Numbered from the stretch's first letter, positions 8,370-17,776 are shown. The stretch is DNA of 64,000 nucleotides from Streptomyces musisoli (GCF_016741855.1 NZ_JAERRH010000004.1:372001-436000), one strand, 5' to 3'. Program-made: numbers and translations. The notes: a model not told the origin generated them from the sequence alone.

Positions 8370-9734
8370 TCACTGCGGGAAATTCGGGTCCAGGGCGGTC
8401 TCCGCCGCGTGGCTGGTGGTGATGCCCGAGGCGGTCCCCCGCAGCAGCACGCCCTTGTGGTAGAGGTCGCCCGAGACCAGCAGGTCCGCGTCGCCGTCGC
8501 GGTCGAAGTCGCGCAGGCGGACGAACAGCCCGAGCATCTCGGAATCGGTCGGGCTGCCCGGCACGCCCGCCGTGGCACGGGTGAACCACTGGGAGCCGGT
8601 GCCGGTCAGGCCGCTCCTGCCGCCCCGCAGGACGTGCACACCGCCCGCGTTCGGGACCGGGCCGGACTCCTCCTCGGGCACGCCGACCGCGAGGTCCGGG
8701 TAGCCGTCGCGGTTGGTGTCGCCGGCGGAGAGGGCGTAGCCGAACCCGTCGTTCCGCGTGGCTGCCGTCGCCACTCCGGAGGTGGACTGGGTCAGCCGGT
8801 AGGAGGTGGTCGGGCCGCTCGCGCCGCCGCGCAGCACCACCACGGAGCCCGCGCCCTTGTTGTACGGCTTGTCGCTGACGGCGAGGTCGCCGTAGCCGTT
8901 CTTGTCGAAGTCGGCGATCACGCCGGTCGCGCTGAAGTCCACCTGCGAGGCGTTGTAGGTCGTGTACTTGCCGCGCTTGACGGTGGAGCCGCCCTGTACG
9001 AACCACGCGGCCTGGACCATCTTGTCGTTCTCGTAGCCCTGACCGACCACGTACAGGTCGGTGGCGTTGTCCTTGGTGACCTTGCCCGCGACGATCGCGC
9101 TCGGCTCCAGCACGTGGGCGCCGCTGGGGCTGACCTCCAGCCTGCTGACGCCGCCCGTCGTACCGGTCGTGGAGAAGCCGCCCCGGTAGACGAAGAGGGT
9201 GCCCGCGACATCGGTGACGGCCAGGTCCGGCTTGCCGTCGCCGTTGAAGTCGCCGGCGGCGAGGGCCGCACCGAACGCCGTGCCGGACTTGGCCGGGATC
9301 CGCGTGGCCTTCGCGCCGAGGCCCGTCCTGGCGCCCCACAGGATGGTGACCGCGCCCGCCCCGGTCTTCGTACCGACCTTCTCGGTGCGGTCGGCGACGG
9401 CGAGGTCGGCGTACCCGTCCCGGTTGAGGTCGGCGTTCGCGACCTGGTCGCCGAAGGTGTCGGCGTAGCCGCCGGCGTCACCGGCCTTGCCCGGGATGTT
9501 GGGACTGTCCTGGGTGAACCGGACCGTCTTCGGTCCCGGCCCGGTCGCCGTGCCGTAGGTGACGGTGACCTCGCCGCCCCAGCCGGAGGCGTAGTCCCGG
9601 TAGCCGTCGCCGTTGAAGTCGTCGGCGTACTTGGCGGGGGCCGCGTTCGCCGTCCCGGCCGTCAGGGCCACCAGTCCACCGGTGAGGGCCAGCGCCGTGG
9701 CCGTCGCCACGGCGGGGAATCTGTGGGTGCGCAT
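8370..9734 (-). CDS. Secreted FG-GAP/VCBS repeat protein
   Basis: A 454-residue exported protein with a Sec signal peptide (about 1-32: MRTHRF, a hydrophobic core, then TANAAPAKYA). The rest is a chain of FG-GAP-type beta-propeller repeats with calcium-loop motifs: DFNGDGYRDYASG, DLNRDGYADLAVADR, DFNGDGKPDLAVTD, DFDKNGYGDLAVSD, DTNRDGYPDLAVGVP and DFDRDGDADLLVSGD. The repeat number fits a full seven-bladed integrin-alpha-like propeller. ATG 9734 was chosen because AAGGAG sits just upstream and it gives a proper signal peptide; longer open frames exist but lack both. Such proteins are extracellular; a binding or enzymatic role is unknown. No domain other than the propeller is seen. Confidence 0.92.
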   Translation of the reverse strand: MRTHRFPAVATATALALTGGLVALTAGTANAAPAKYADDFNGDGYRDYASGWGGEVTVTYGTATGPGPKTVRFTQDSPNIPGKAGDAGGYADTFGDQVANADLNRDGYADLAVADRTEKVGTKTGAGAVTILWGARTGLGAKATRIPAKSGTAFGAALAAGDFNGDGKPDLAVTDVAGTLFVYRGGFSTTGTTGGVSRLEVSPSGAHVLEPSAIVAGKVTKDNATDLYVVGQGYENDKMVQAAWFVQGGSTVKRGKYTTYNASQVDFSATGVIADFDKNGYGDLAVSDKPYNKGAGSVVVLRGGASGPTTSYRLTQSTSGVATAATRNDGFGYALSAGDTNRDGYPDLAVGVPEEESGPVPNAGGVHVLRGGRSGLTGTGSQWFTRATAGVPGSPTDSEMLGLFVRLRDFDRDGDADLLVSGDLYHKGVLLRGTASGITTSHAAETALDPNFPQ

Positions 9735-10067
9735 GTATCTCCTTGATCGCGTACCCGGAAGACACTCAGGAGGCCCGCACGGTTGTACGGCGAAGGCCGC
9801 CGCTGTGACCCGCGTCCAGAGACGGGGCCGAGTCGCCGGCGGCGCCACGCGAGGGCGAGGTGTGACGGGATCAGGTGACCACCGACGACGACGCGACCGT
9901 CCGCGCCCGGTCGTACAGATCGCGGGCAGTGCTGTCGGACTGCCCCACCGCATACACGGTGGCCCGGTACACCCGGCGGTGACCGGCGCAACGGCGAAGA
10001 CGACCGAAGGCCCCGTCCCCGGTGCGTGACCGGGGGCGGGGCCCGAGTGGCCGTCGGCGTACGGCGA
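9735..10067. other. Intergenic region between sdhB and the FG-GAP gene
   Basis: 333 bp without a convincing gene. It holds the sdh operon terminator (10009-10043) and the promoter and AAGGAG ribosome site of the FG-GAP gene. Nothing else was recognised. Confidence 0.6.
10009..10043 (-). terminator. Terminator of the sdhCDAB operon
   Basis: A 15-bp stem (one G-U pair) with a 5-nt loop, 24 bp beyond the sdhB stop codon on the minus strand. Confidence 0.8.
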
Positions 10068-10847
10068 TCAGTAGCGACGCGTGATCAGCGCGCGCTTGAC
10101 CTCCTGGATCGCCTTCGTGACCTCGATACCGCGCGGGCAGGCGTCCGTGCAGTTGAAGGTCGTGCGGCAACGCCACACGCCGTCGCGGTCGTTGAGGATC
10201 TCCAGCCGCTGCTCGCCCGCCTCGTCACGCGAGTCGAAGATGAAGCGGTGGGCGTTCACGATCGCGGCCGGACCGAAGTACTGGCCGTCGTTCCAGAACA
10301 CCGGGCAGGACGACGTGCACGCGGCGCACAGGATGCACTTGGTGGTGTCGTCGAACCGCGCGCGGTCCTCGACGGACTGCAGCCGCTCGCGCGTCGGCTC
10401 GTTCGTCTCCTTGGTGACCAGGAACGGCATGACGTCCCGGTACGCCTGGAAGAACGGCTCCATGTCCACGACCAGGTCCTTCAGGACCGTGAGGCCCTTG
10501 ATGGGCTCGACCGTGATCGGCTTCTCGGGGTTGATGTCCTTGATCAGCGTCTTGCAGGCAAGGCGGTTCCTGCCGTTGATCCGCATCGCGTCCGAGCCGC
10601 AGATGCCGTGCGCGCACGACCGGCGGAAGGTGAGGGTGCCGTCGAGGTCCCACTTGATCTTGTGGAGGCCGTCGAGGACACGCTCCTTCGGGTCGATCTC
10701 CAGCTGGAAGTCTTCCCAGGTCGCCTCCGCCGAGACCTCCGGGTTGAACCGGCGGACCCGGAAGGTGACCGTGATGTAGGGGGAGTCGGCGAAGCCGGGC
10801 TCGGGCTGGCCGGCCGCGTCCGCCTTGTCCAGAACAGGGGTAGCCAT
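10068..10847 (-). CDS. sdhB: Succinate dehydrogenase iron-sulfur subunit
   Basis: A 259-residue subunit that passes electrons from the flavoprotein to quinone in complex II on the inner face of the membrane. The N-terminal ferredoxin domain has the 2Fe-2S ligands in RRSCAHGICGSDAM and a later Cys (RLACKTLI). The C-terminal domain carries the CILCAACTSSCPVFW cluster motif and CTDACPRGIEVTKAI for the remaining two clusters. The ATG overlaps the sdhA stop as ATGA. It is the last gene of sdhCDAB and is followed by a strong terminator. Length and motifs are normal for the family. Confidence 0.97.
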   Translation of the reverse strand: MATPVLDKADAAGQPEPGFADSPYITVTFRVRRFNPEVSAEATWEDFQLEIDPKERVLDGLHKIKWDLDGTLTFRRSCAHGICGSDAMRINGRNRLACKTLIKDINPEKPITVEPIKGLTVLKDLVVDMEPFFQAYRDVMPFLVTKETNEPTRERLQSVEDRARFDDTTKCILCAACTSSCPVFWNDGQYFGPAAIVNAHRFIFDSRDEAGEQRLEILNDRDGVWRCRTTFNCTDACPRGIEVTKAIQEVKRALITRRY

Positions 10848-12601
10848 CAGTACTTACGCTCCATCGGCTGGTAGCGGGTCTGGACGACCGGCTTGTAGTC
10901 GAGACGGACGGTTTCCGAGCCGTCGGCGCCGACCTCGCGGTACGCCATGGTGTGGCGCATGAAGTTGACGTCGTCGCGGTTCGGGTAGTCCTCGCGGTAG
11001 TGACCGCCGCGGGACTCCTTGCGGGCCAGGGCCGAGACGGCCATGACCTCGGCCAGGTCGAGCAGGTTGCCCAGCTCGATCGCCTCGAGGAGGTCCGTGT
11101 TGAACCGCTTGCCCTTGTCCTGGATCGCCACGTTCTTGTACCGCTCGCGCAGCTCGGCGATCTTCTCGACGGCCGTCTTGATCGTCTGCTCGGTGCGGAA
11201 CACCATGACGTTGGCGTCCATGGTCTCCTGCAGCTCACGCCGCAGGGTCGCCACCCGCTCGTTGCCGGTGGAGTTGCGCAGCCGCTCGATCTGCTCGACG
11301 ACCAGGGTCTCCGGGTTCTCCGGGAGCTCGACGAAGTCGGTCTTCGCGGAGTACTCGGCGGCGGCGATGCCCGCGCGGCGGCCGAACACGTTGATGTCCA
11401 GCAGCGAGTTGGTGCCCAGGCGGTTGGCGCCGTGCACGGAGACACAGGCGACCTCGCCGGCCGCGTACAGACCCGGGACGACCGTGGTGTTGTCCGCCAG
11501 GACCTCACCCTCGACGTTCGTCGGGATGCCGCCCATCGCGTAGTGCGCGGTCGGCTGGATCGGGATCGGGTCCGTGTACGGCTCGATACCGAGGTAGGTC
11601 CGCGCGAACTCGGTGATGTCCGGGAGCTTGGCGTCCAGCTGCTCCGGCGGGAGGTGGGTGAGGTCCAGGTAGACGTGGTCGCCCTCGGGACCGCAGCCCC
11701 GGCCCTCGCGGATCTCCGTGTAGATGGAGCGGGACACGACGTCACGGGACGCCAGGTCCTTCATGACGGGAGCGTACTTCTCCATGAAGCGCTCGCCGTC
11801 CTTGTTGCGCAGGATGCCGCCCTCACCACGCGCGCCCTCGGTGAGCAGGATGCCCATGCGCCAGATGCCGGTCGGGTGGAACTGGAAGAACTCCATGTCC
11901 TCCAGCGGCAGGCCCCGGCGGTAGACGGCGGCCTGGCCGTCACCGGTGAGGGTGTGCGCGTTGGAGGTCACCCTGAAGAACTTGCCGCAGCCGCCGGAGG
12001 CGTAGATGACGGCCTTCGCCTGGAAGATGTGGATCTCGCCGGTCGCCAGCTCGTAGGCGACGACACCGGCCGACTTCTTGACGCCGTCGACCTCGGTGAT
12101 CAGCTGGTCCAGGACGTAGAACTCGTTGAAGAACTCCACGCCCTCCTTGACGCAGTTCTGGTACAGCGTCTGGAGGATCATGTGGCCGGTGCGGTCCGCG
12201 GCGTAGCAGGCCCGGCGGACCGGGGCCTCGCCGTGGTTGCGGCTGTGACCGCCGAAGCGGCGCTGGTCGATGGTGCCGTTCGGGGTCCGGTTGAACGGCA
12301 GACCCATCTTCTCCAGGTCGAGGACGGCGTCGATGGCCTCCTTCGCCAGGATCTCGGCGGCGTCCTGGTCGACCAGGTAGTCACCGCCCTTGACCGTGTC
12401 GAAGGTGTGCCACTCCCAGTTGTCCTCCTCCACGTTGGCCAGCGCGGCGGCCATGCCGCCCTGCGCGGCGCCCGTGTGGGAGCGGGTGGGGTAGAGCTTG
12501 GTCAGCACCGCGGTGCGGCTGCGCTTCGTCGACTCGATGGCCGCGCGCATGCCCGCGCCGCCGGCGCCGACGATGACGGTGTCGTACTTGTGGATCTTCA
12601 T
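10847..12601 (-). CDS. sdhA: Succinate dehydrogenase flavoprotein subunit
   Basis: A 584-residue catalytic subunit oxidising succinate to fumarate. It starts with the FAD-binding [17 protein letters not shown], has the covalent-FAD histidine region [20 protein letters not shown], and substrate-site segments [13 protein letters not shown] and the helix around [20 protein letters not shown]. The C-terminal helical domain is intact. The gene lies 19 bp after sdhD and overlaps sdhB by 3 bp. Together with two short membrane anchors this is the standard actinobacterial four-subunit respiratory complex II, linking the citric acid cycle to menaquinone. Confidence 0.98.
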   Translation of the reverse strand: MKIHKYDTVIVGAGGAGMRAAIESTKRSRTAVLTKLYPTRSHTGAAQGGMAAALANVEEDNWEWHTFDTVKGGDYLVDQDAAEILAKEAIDAVLDLEKMGLPFNRTPNGTIDQRRFGGHSRNHGEAPVRRACYAADRTGHMILQTLYQNCVKEGVEFFNEFYVLDQLITEVDGVKKSAGVVAYELATGEIHIFQAKAVIYASGGCGKFFRVTSNAHTLTGDGQAAVYRRGLPLEDMEFFQFHPTGIWRMGILLTEGARGEGGILRNKDGERFMEKYAPVMKDLASRDVVSRSIYTEIREGRGCGPEGDHVYLDLTHLPPEQLDAKLPDITEFARTYLGIEPYTDPIPIQPTAHYAMGGIPTNVEGEVLADNTTVVPGLYAAGEVACVSVHGANRLGTNSLLDINVFGRRAGIAAAEYSAKTDFVELPENPETLVVEQIERLRNSTGNERVATLRRELQETMDANVMVFRTEQTIKTAVEKIAELRERYKNVAIQDKGKRFNTDLLEAIELGNLLDLAEVMAVSALARKESRGGHYREDYPNRDDVNFMRHTMAYREVGADGSETVRLDYKPVVQTRYQPMERKY

Positions 12602-12620
12602 GATTCTCGCAGCCCCGTGC

Positions 12621-13103
12621 CTAGCGGATGTTCGGGTCGAAGGTGAAGATCACCAGCGTGCCCAGCAGGATGGTGAACACCGTGGCGGTGTAGAGCAGCG
12701 CCTTCAGCCACATGCGGCTGGCCGGGCGCTCCGCGTAGTCGTTGATGATCGTGCGCAGGCCGTTGGACCCGTGCAGCATCGCCAGCCACAGCATCACCAG
12801 GTCCCAGACCTGCCAGAACGGGGACGCCCAGCGGCCGGCCACGAAGGCGAAGCCGATCTTGGAGACGCCGCCGTCCAGGAAGAGCTGGATCAGCAGGTGG
12901 CCGAGGACGAGGACGACCAGCACGATGCCGGACAGGCGCATGAACAGCCACGCGGCCATCTCGAAGTTGCCCCGGGTCGACTTCGGGGTCTTCTTGGTGC
13001 GCTTGCGCGGGGCCTCGATCAGCGGGGCCGGGTTGTCGACGGTGTAGACGGGGGCGCCCTCGACGGGGCCGACTCCGGACGCGGGGGTTTCAGTCGTAGA
13101 CAT
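12621..13103 (-). CDS. sdhD: Succinate dehydrogenase membrane anchor subunit
   Basis: A 160-residue protein with a polar N-terminus (about 45 residues with basic [13 protein letters not shown]) and three membrane helices. The heme- or quinone-site segment includes [20 protein letters not shown] and [20 protein letters not shown]. The pattern R-x-S-G, H, and H-x-x-N-G-L-R is the usual anchor signature. ATG 13103 was chosen because it follows the sdhC stop by 5 bp; longer in-frame starts run through sdhC. It anchors SdhAB to the membrane with SdhC. Confidence 0.9.
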   Translation of the reverse strand: MSTTETPASGVGPVEGAPVYTVDNPAPLIEAPRKRTKKTPKSTRGNFEMAAWLFMRLSGIVLVVLVLGHLLIQLFLDGGVSKIGFAFVAGRWASPFWQVWDLVMLWLAMLHGSNGLRTIINDYAERPASRMWLKALLYTATVFTILLGTLVIFTFDPNIR

Positions 13104-13108
13104 CGGCG

Positions 13109-13489
13109 TCAGCTCCCAAAGAGGGCACGGAAGGCGTGGCCCAGTACCGAGTAGACGGAGCCGAGCATCAGCACGACCCAGACGACACCGACGACCCAGA
13201 ACATCTGCTTCTGGTAGCGCGGGCCCTTCGACCAGAAGTCGACGGCGATGACGCGCAGGCCGTTGAGCGCGTGGAAGAGGATGGCGGCGACGAGGCCGTA
13301 CTCCAGCAGCGCGACGATCGGCGTCTTGTACGTGGCTACGACCTTGTCGTAGTCCTCGGGGGAGACACGCACGAGAGCGGTGTCCAGCACGTGAACGAAC
13401 AGGAAGAAGAAGATGAGGACGCCGGTGACTCGGTGAGCCACCCAGGACCACATTCCTTCCCGGCCGCGGTACAGCGTTCCAGCCGGCAC
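13109..13489 (-). CDS. sdhC: Succinate dehydrogenase cytochrome b556 subunit
   Basis: A 126-residue membrane protein with three helices, containing the SdhC signature WSWVAHRVTGVLIFFFLFVHVLDT (conserved His, Arg and the heme-ligand His) and the second-helix HALNGLRVIAVDF. The GTG start at 13489 is preceded by GGAGGG at about 8 bp. It is the first gene of sdhCDAB; the promoter must lie in 13490-13680, which also separates it from the divergently unrelated minus-strand gene upstream. Confidence 0.92.
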   Translation of the reverse strand: MPAGTLYRGREGMWSWVAHRVTGVLIFFFLFVHVLDTALVRVSPEDYDKVVATYKTPIVALLEYGLVAAILFHALNGLRVIAVDFWSKGPRYQKQMFWVVGVVWVVLMLGSVYSVLGHAFRALFGS

Positions 13490-13680
13490 GGAAGAACCCT
13501 CCGGGAGCGGGGACTAGGGCCGCGCCGGCTTCACTGTCGGTCGGGCCCGGCCGGGTACGGTCCACCGGCCCTCTGCATCGTAGCGAGGCGCCGCGTCCTG
13601 CTTTACGGGGGGCCTACCTGTGTGATCAAAGTGGCACGCGGTTGGGCTAGCCGGAGCGGCCACCGGGGTGGAGTGCCCCG

Positions 13681-14256
13681 TTATCTACCGGTTGCGGGTG
13701 CATTGTGGCTGGTCGCGCCCGTGTGGCGGCAGCCGCAGAGCGAAGCCGGCCTCGCGCCCCTCAGCTGGACCAGGAGACGCCCGCGTGCCAGACGGCGCAG
13801 TTCCTCCGCCGCTGTCACCCGCTCCTCCTCCGGATCGTTCGCCAATCGTGACCGGATCGCTTCGAGAATGCGGTCGATGACCTCGCCCGGGGGCACATCG
13901 CCCAGATAGATGACGAACGCGTGCCCGAAGCGCGCTTCGTACGCGGCGTGCGCCGCGCTCAGGGCCGTGTGGGCCGCGGAGTACGTGTCCTCGGGCAGCT
14001 CGGGCAGGGGCTCGCCCGCCAGGGCCTCCGCCAGATCGGCCGGTGAGAGGTCGTACGCCGCCTCGTCCGCCGCCGCCAGCAGGGACTCCGGGTCGGGGTA
14101 GGGGCGGTGGTCGGCGATCCGGTCGGACCAGCGCGGGCTGTGCAGGCAGTGCAGGAGAAGGGCGCGCGCCTCGTCCGCGGGAGCCGTGTTGAAGGCGTCG
14201 AGAGGCTTGGGGAGATACGGCAGGTGGTGGGCGGGCAGCGTAGGTCCTCGCGTCAC
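13681..14256 (-). CDS. OHCU decarboxylase-like protein (ureide pathway)
   Basis: A 191-residue protein of the 2-oxo-4-hydroxy-4-carboxy-5-ureidoimidazoline decarboxylase family, the enzyme that finishes the conversion of uric acid to S-allantoin. Visible family features are the N-terminal LDAFNTAPADEARALLLHCL with SPRW, the central RFGHAFVIYLGD and the basic helix EERVTAAEELRRLARGRL. The GTG start has no clear ribosome site. No uricase or transthyretin-like gene is adjacent, so the pathway link rests on the family alone. The C-terminal 25 residues look poorly conserved. The family has divergent members of unknown substrate, so the exact activity is uncertain. Confidence 0.75.
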   Translation of the reverse strand: MTRGPTLPAHHLPYLPKPLDAFNTAPADEARALLLHCLHSPRWSDRIADHRPYPDPESLLAAADEAAYDLSPADLAEALAGEPLPELPEDTYSAAHTALSAAHAAYEARFGHAFVIYLGDVPPGEVIDRILEAIRSRLANDPEEERVTAAEELRRLARGRLLVQLRGARPASLCGCRHTGATSHNAPATGR

Positions 14257-14410
14257 ATGTGGTGTGGCAGGGGATGCTGTGAAAGGTGTGTCGTCAGGTT
14301 ATCGAGAGTGTTCATGCTGTGTCCGAGGGATAGCTGAATTTCACCCGAACGGGAGAGTTTCGGGTCACTCAGGTGACCGCTGGGTCCGGGAGCGGTCGTA
14401 CGTTGGCAGG

Positions 14411-16078
14411 GTGATCCAGCACAGGCGCCGGCGTTCGGCGCGCCAGGTGGCAAGGAAACGGGCGGTGGTGGCCGCCGCGTTCGTCGGGACGGTCGCGCTC
14501 GGCACGGGTGTCGGCGTGTGGGCCTCGTCGGACGGGGACGACGGGACGTCCGGGGGCGGCGCGCGGCAGTCGTCGTCCGGCCGGTTCTCCGGCACCGGCG
14601 ACGACCCGGCGACCGCGGGCACACCGTCGGCGAACCCCAGCCCGAGCCGGTCCTACCCCTTGTCCCGGACGCCGCGCACGATACCCGCGGTGCGCTCCCA
14701 CACCCCGGCGCGCGGGCCCGGCTGGCAGCCGCGCGGCGGCGAGCGGGTGGTGGTGAGCGACGCGGCGCTGGCCGACGAGGGGCGGCTGATAGCGGGAGAG
14801 CTGGGGCTGACCTACGCGGGGGAGAAGAGCGACACGCGCCCGGGCGACGTGCGGCTCGCGCTCGGCGGCGGGGGCGGCGACCGGGAGTCGTACACGATGA
14901 CCGTCCGGGACGGACGGGTCGACATCAGCGGGCCCGGCGAGGCGGGCGTCTTCTACGGCACCCGCACCCTGAAGCAGGAGATCCGCGGCGCCGGCAGCGC
15001 CCCGGAGGGGGTCGTACGGGACGAGCCGGCCAAGCCGGTGCGCGGGTTCATGCTGGACATCGCGCGCAAGCCGTACAGCGAGGCGTGGATCGAGGACCGG
15101 ATACGCGAGCTGGGCGACCTGAAGTTCAACGAGCTGGGCCTGCACTTCTCCGACGACCAGGCGTTCCGGATCGAGTCCAGCACCCACCCCGAGATCGTCT
15201 CCCCGGTCCACCTGACCAAGGCGCAGGTCAAGCGGATCGTGGACCTGGCGAACAGCCGGCACATCACCGTCGTCCCCGAGATCGACTCGCCCGGGCACCT
15301 GGGCGCGGTCCTCGCCGCCCATCCCGACCTGAAGCTGCGCAACGTGGGCGGGGTGGCGACCAGGGGCGCGATCGACATCTCCAAGCCCGGCTCCGCGAAG
15401 ATCGTCGACGATCTGCTGAACGAGTACGCCGGGCTGTTCACCGGAAGCCAGTGGCACCTCGGCGGCGACGAGTACCAGGCGCTGACGGTGAAGTCCCCCG
15501 AGGCGTCCTATCCGCAGCTGGCCGCCGCCGCCCGGCAGAAGTACGGCTCCGGCGGCACCGTCGCCGACCTGGCCACCGGCTGGCTGAACGACCGCGCCGC
15601 CACCGTCCGCGCCCACGACCGGACGATGCGGGCGTGGAACGACGGCTTCCTCCGGGGCACCTCCGTGCAGCCCGCCAAGGACCTCCGGGCCGCCTACTGG
15701 ACCGGCAAGGAGATCGGCGCCCGGCAGCCGGCCGAGTACCTGAGCGCCGGGCGGAAGCTCGTCAACTACAACGACGAGTTCCTCTACTACGTCCTCGGGC
15801 AGCCGCAGACGTTCGTGTACCCGACGGGGCAGCGCATCTACGAACAGTGGAGTCCTCGGGTGGTGCGCGGCACGACCGCCGTACCGGCGCGCTACGACGG
15901 GCAGATCCTCGGCGGGACGTTCGCGGTGTGGGGCGACTTCCCCGACGCGCAGACCCAGGAGCAGGTCGCCGCCGGCGTACGGATGCCGCTGCGGGCCACC
16001 GTGCAGAAGCTGTGGGACCCGGGCAGGCCCGCACTGTCCTGGGCCGACTTCAAGGCGCTGGCGAACCGGCTGGGCTGA
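14411..16078 (+). CDS. Secreted GH20 beta-N-acetylhexosaminidase
   Basis: A 555-residue exported enzyme. It has a basic N-terminus and one hydrophobic segment (about 20-38: AVVAAAFVGTVALGTGVGVW), followed by a Ser/Gly/Pro-rich linker to about residue 95. Next comes the GH20b non-catalytic domain and then the GH20 barrel starting near VRGFMLDIARKPYS. The catalytic Asp-Glu pair is D353-E354 in WHLGGDEYQAL; VPEIDSPGHL and the later YWTGKE and FAVWGD segments are typical of the active-site pocket. Members release terminal GlcNAc or GalNAc from chitin oligomers or wall glycans by substrate-assisted catalysis. GTG 14411 was chosen as the start giving a short export signal; a longer in-frame extension exists. 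Confidence 0.9.
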   Translation: MIQHRRRRSARQVARKRAVVAAAFVGTVALGTGVGVWASSDGDDGTSGGGARQSSSGRFSGTGDDPATAGTPSANPSPSRSYPLSRTPRTIPAVRSHTPARGPGWQPRGGERVVVSDAALADEGRLIAGELGLTYAGEKSDTRPGDVRLALGGGGGDRESYTMTVRDGRVDISGPGEAGVFYGTRTLKQEIRGAGSAPEGVVRDEPAKPVRGFMLDIARKPYSEAWIEDRIRELGDLKFNELGLHFSDDQAFRIESSTHPEIVSPVHLTKAQVKRIVDLANSRHITVVPEIDSPGHLGAVLAAHPDLKLRNVGGVATRGAIDISKPGSAKIVDDLLNEYAGLFTGSQWHLGGDEYQALTVKSPEASYPQLAAAARQKYGSGGTVADLATGWLNDRAATVRAHDRTMRAWNDGFLRGTSVQPAKDLRAAYWTGKEIGARQPAEYLSAGRKLVNYNDEFLYYVLGQPQTFVYPTGQRIYEQWSPRVVRGTTAVPARYDGQILGGTFAVWGDFPDAQTQEQVAAGVRMPLRATVQKLWDPGRPALSWADFKALANRLG

Positions 16079-16188
16079 GAACCGGATGGCCGCACGGCGG
16101 CGTCCGACCGTATGTTCGGGTGCTCGCGCGCGGGCTCGGGGAGAGCCGCGCGCCCTCTCAGCTCTCGTGTTCTCCGGGGGACCGCTCC

Positions 16189-16454
16189 ATGACCGCACCC
16201 GTGCCCGCGCCGCCGCACGCCGCCCCGCCCGGCCCCCGGTTGCGCTCACCGTCCGGCCTCGCCCGGGCCACCGCCGTCCTGCTCGGGCTCGTCGCCGCCA
16301 CCGGCGCCTTCGCCTGCCGCGAAGGCGATGCCGTTCGCCGACGCGCTCGGAGATCGCGGCGGCCGTCCTCGCCGTCGCGGTAGTCGTCCGCCTGACCCGT
16401 ATGCGGGAACGCAAGGTCCTCTCCGGTGAACTGCCGGCACCGCTCCCTGGCTGA
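16189..16454 (+). pseudogene. Relic of a DUF4328 membrane protein, internally deleted and frameshifted
   Basis: The ATG at 16189, with GGGGGA in front, opens MTAPVPAPPHAAPPGPRLRS, then GLARATAVLLGLVAATGAFA, matching (from memory) the N-terminus of Streptomyces DUF4328 membrane proteins. The frame then stops at 16381 without the central helices. The end of the same family, FADAL and then IAAAVLAVAVVVRLTRMRER, follows directly but is split over two frames near 16344. Intact members have over 200 residues, so roughly 400 bp seem to have been lost from the middle along with a frameshift. This is inference from remembered family sequences. Confidence 0.6.
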
Positions 16455-16546
16455 AAACTCGTGGCTGTGACACTCCCGCGCCGTCGCACGCAGTAAGGGG
16501 AAGTGCGGGCTCCGTACCGGTCGGCGCCCTGGCGAGGGAGGCATTC

Positions 16547-17116
16547 ATGAGCCTGGTGGACCTGATCGCACAGGCCGACGAACGCGGACTGGCCGCCAGC
16601 GGCTTGGCTTGTTTGGATCGGTGTCTGCCGCTGCTCGGCGGCGACGACGACCTGCTGCGCCCCCTGTGGGCGAGCCTCGCCGACGACTCCGACTGGACCG
16701 ACGGCCTGGCACGGGCCCAGGGCGCGGTCGGCTCCGCCGGACCCGCCGGCGACGAGGCCGCCCGGCTCGCCCGCCGGATGCTGGAGTCGACCCCGGCCGA
16801 GCGCACCGCCGACGCGGTACGGCCCTGGGCGGACGCCTGCTCGGTCGCCTCCCTGTGCATCCACGGGCTGCTCGACCCGGCCGCCGACGGCACCCCGGCC
16901 CCGGACGGCCTGGACGCCGGGCGGGCCGGGGACTCGGCGGACCTGCCCCCGCTCGTCACCGCCGAGCTGCGCCGGCAGGCCGCGGTCCTGGAACTCCTCG
17001 CGGGTCACGGCGCCCAGGGGCTGCGCGGGGCGCTGGAGGTGTCGGTGGAGGGGCGCCGGGTGCTGCGGGCGGTGGTCTCGCGCCGGGCGCGCAGTGCCGC
17101 GGAACCCGGGGCGTGA
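16547..17116 (+). CDS. Conserved hypothetical protein
   Basis: A 189-residue, predominantly helical soluble protein rich in Ala, Leu and acidic residues, without signal peptide, membrane helix or recognisable catalytic motif. The ATG is preceded by AGGGAGG at about 6 bp, and codon use is typical, so the gene is probably real. The C-terminal part (LELLAGHGAQGLRGALEVSV, then GRRVLRAVVSRRAR) is basic. I do not recognise the family. It stands alone: a pseudogene precedes it and a promoter-like gap follows. Confidence 0.6.
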   Translation: MSLVDLIAQADERGLAASGLACLDRCLPLLGGDDDLLRPLWASLADDSDWTDGLARAQGAVGSAGPAGDEAARLARRMLESTPAERTADAVRPWADACSVASLCIHGLLDPAADGTPAPDGLDAGRAGDSADLPPLVTAELRRQAAVLELLAGHGAQGLRGALEVSVEGRRVLRAVVSRRARSAAEPGA

Positions 17117-17181
17117 GGGGAAGCTGTGACCTTCCTGCGGCGGACGTGGGGCGGTCCTGCGACGGTTGGCGAAACGTCGGA

Positions 17182-17196
17182 GAAACGTTTCGAAAC
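17182..17196. promoter_or_regulatory. Overlapping palindromes upstream of a hypothetical gene
   Basis: Two overlapping perfect 10-bp palindromes, GAAACGTTTC (17182-17191) and GTTTCGAAAC (17187-17196), lie about 40-50 bp before the likely start of the next gene. The first resembles LacI-family operator cores. No LacI gene is nearby, so the role is only suggested. Confidence 0.35.
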
Positions 17197-17234
17197 CCGG
17201 TGACGGAACCTCGTGCCGGCTCGCTCTTCCCTAT

Positions 17235-17660
17235 GTGACAGCCCAAGTGACAGCTCATGTGACAGCCCGGTCCGTGACAGCACGGCAGGACGCCAGGCCG
17301 CACGCCGCGGCGAAGCCCGTCCGGTGGGCGGCAGACGCGGTGGCGACGATGCGCGAGGGTGCGCGGGTGCGGCTCGACTACTCGGCGCAGAGCCTGTGGC
17401 GGGTGGACCGGATGATCGAGGAGATACGCCGTGAGGGACCGCCGTACGCGGCCGTCGAGAGCGTGCTGCGCGGCTTCGGCGCCTACGCCGGCGAGGTGAT
17501 CGTCCGGCAGACCGGCGCCGAGTGGTGGGCGACCGGCGGCGAGCACTGGGTGCGCACCCCCGACGGCCGGCTGTGGGACCCGGTCGAGGAGGCCCGCCGC
17601 TGCTACGGCGGCCACGGCTCGCTCCGGCTGCTGTGCCGGGACGCGACCGCATCCCGCTGA
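17235..17660 (+). CDS. Conserved hypothetical protein, DUF3806-like
   Basis: 141 residues if begun at the first of four in-frame GTG codons (17235, 17247, 17259, 17274), which lie in short repeats; the frame also extends upstream to a TTG at 17166. None of the starts has a good ribosome site. The conserved part reads LWRVDRMIEEIRREGPPYAA, then LRGFGAYAGEVIVRQTGAEWW and VRTPDGRLWDPVEEARRCY. This resembles DUF3806-type domains, in which an N-terminal helix is followed by a short beta structure with a GEVI segment. Function unknown. It stands before an ECF sigma gene on the same strand (116-bp gap), but a regulatory link is not evident. Confidence 0.6.
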   Translation: MTAQVTAHVTARSVTARQDARPHAAAKPVRWAADAVATMREGARVRLDYSAQSLWRVDRMIEEIRREGPPYAAVESVLRGFGAYAGEVIVRQTGAEWWATGGEHWVRTPDGRLWDPVEEARRCYGGHGSLRLLCRDATASR

Positions 17661-17776
17661 CCGGACCCGGCCGGGAGCCGCCCGGCTGTGACACTTCCGT
17701 CGGGGCCGACGCTGATGATCCTGGAGGGCGACGGACACGGGCGGAGCGTGTCGCGCCGCGAGGGGAACGCCACGCA

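Noticed and set aside
10952..12646. 564-codon plus-strand frame over sdhA
   Set aside because: Antisense shadow caused by high GC; sdhA on the minus strand has full family motifs.
14369..17008. 879-codon minus-strand frame across the hexosaminidase
   Set aside because: No coherent domain; Arg/Gly/Val-rich antisense of the GH20 gene.
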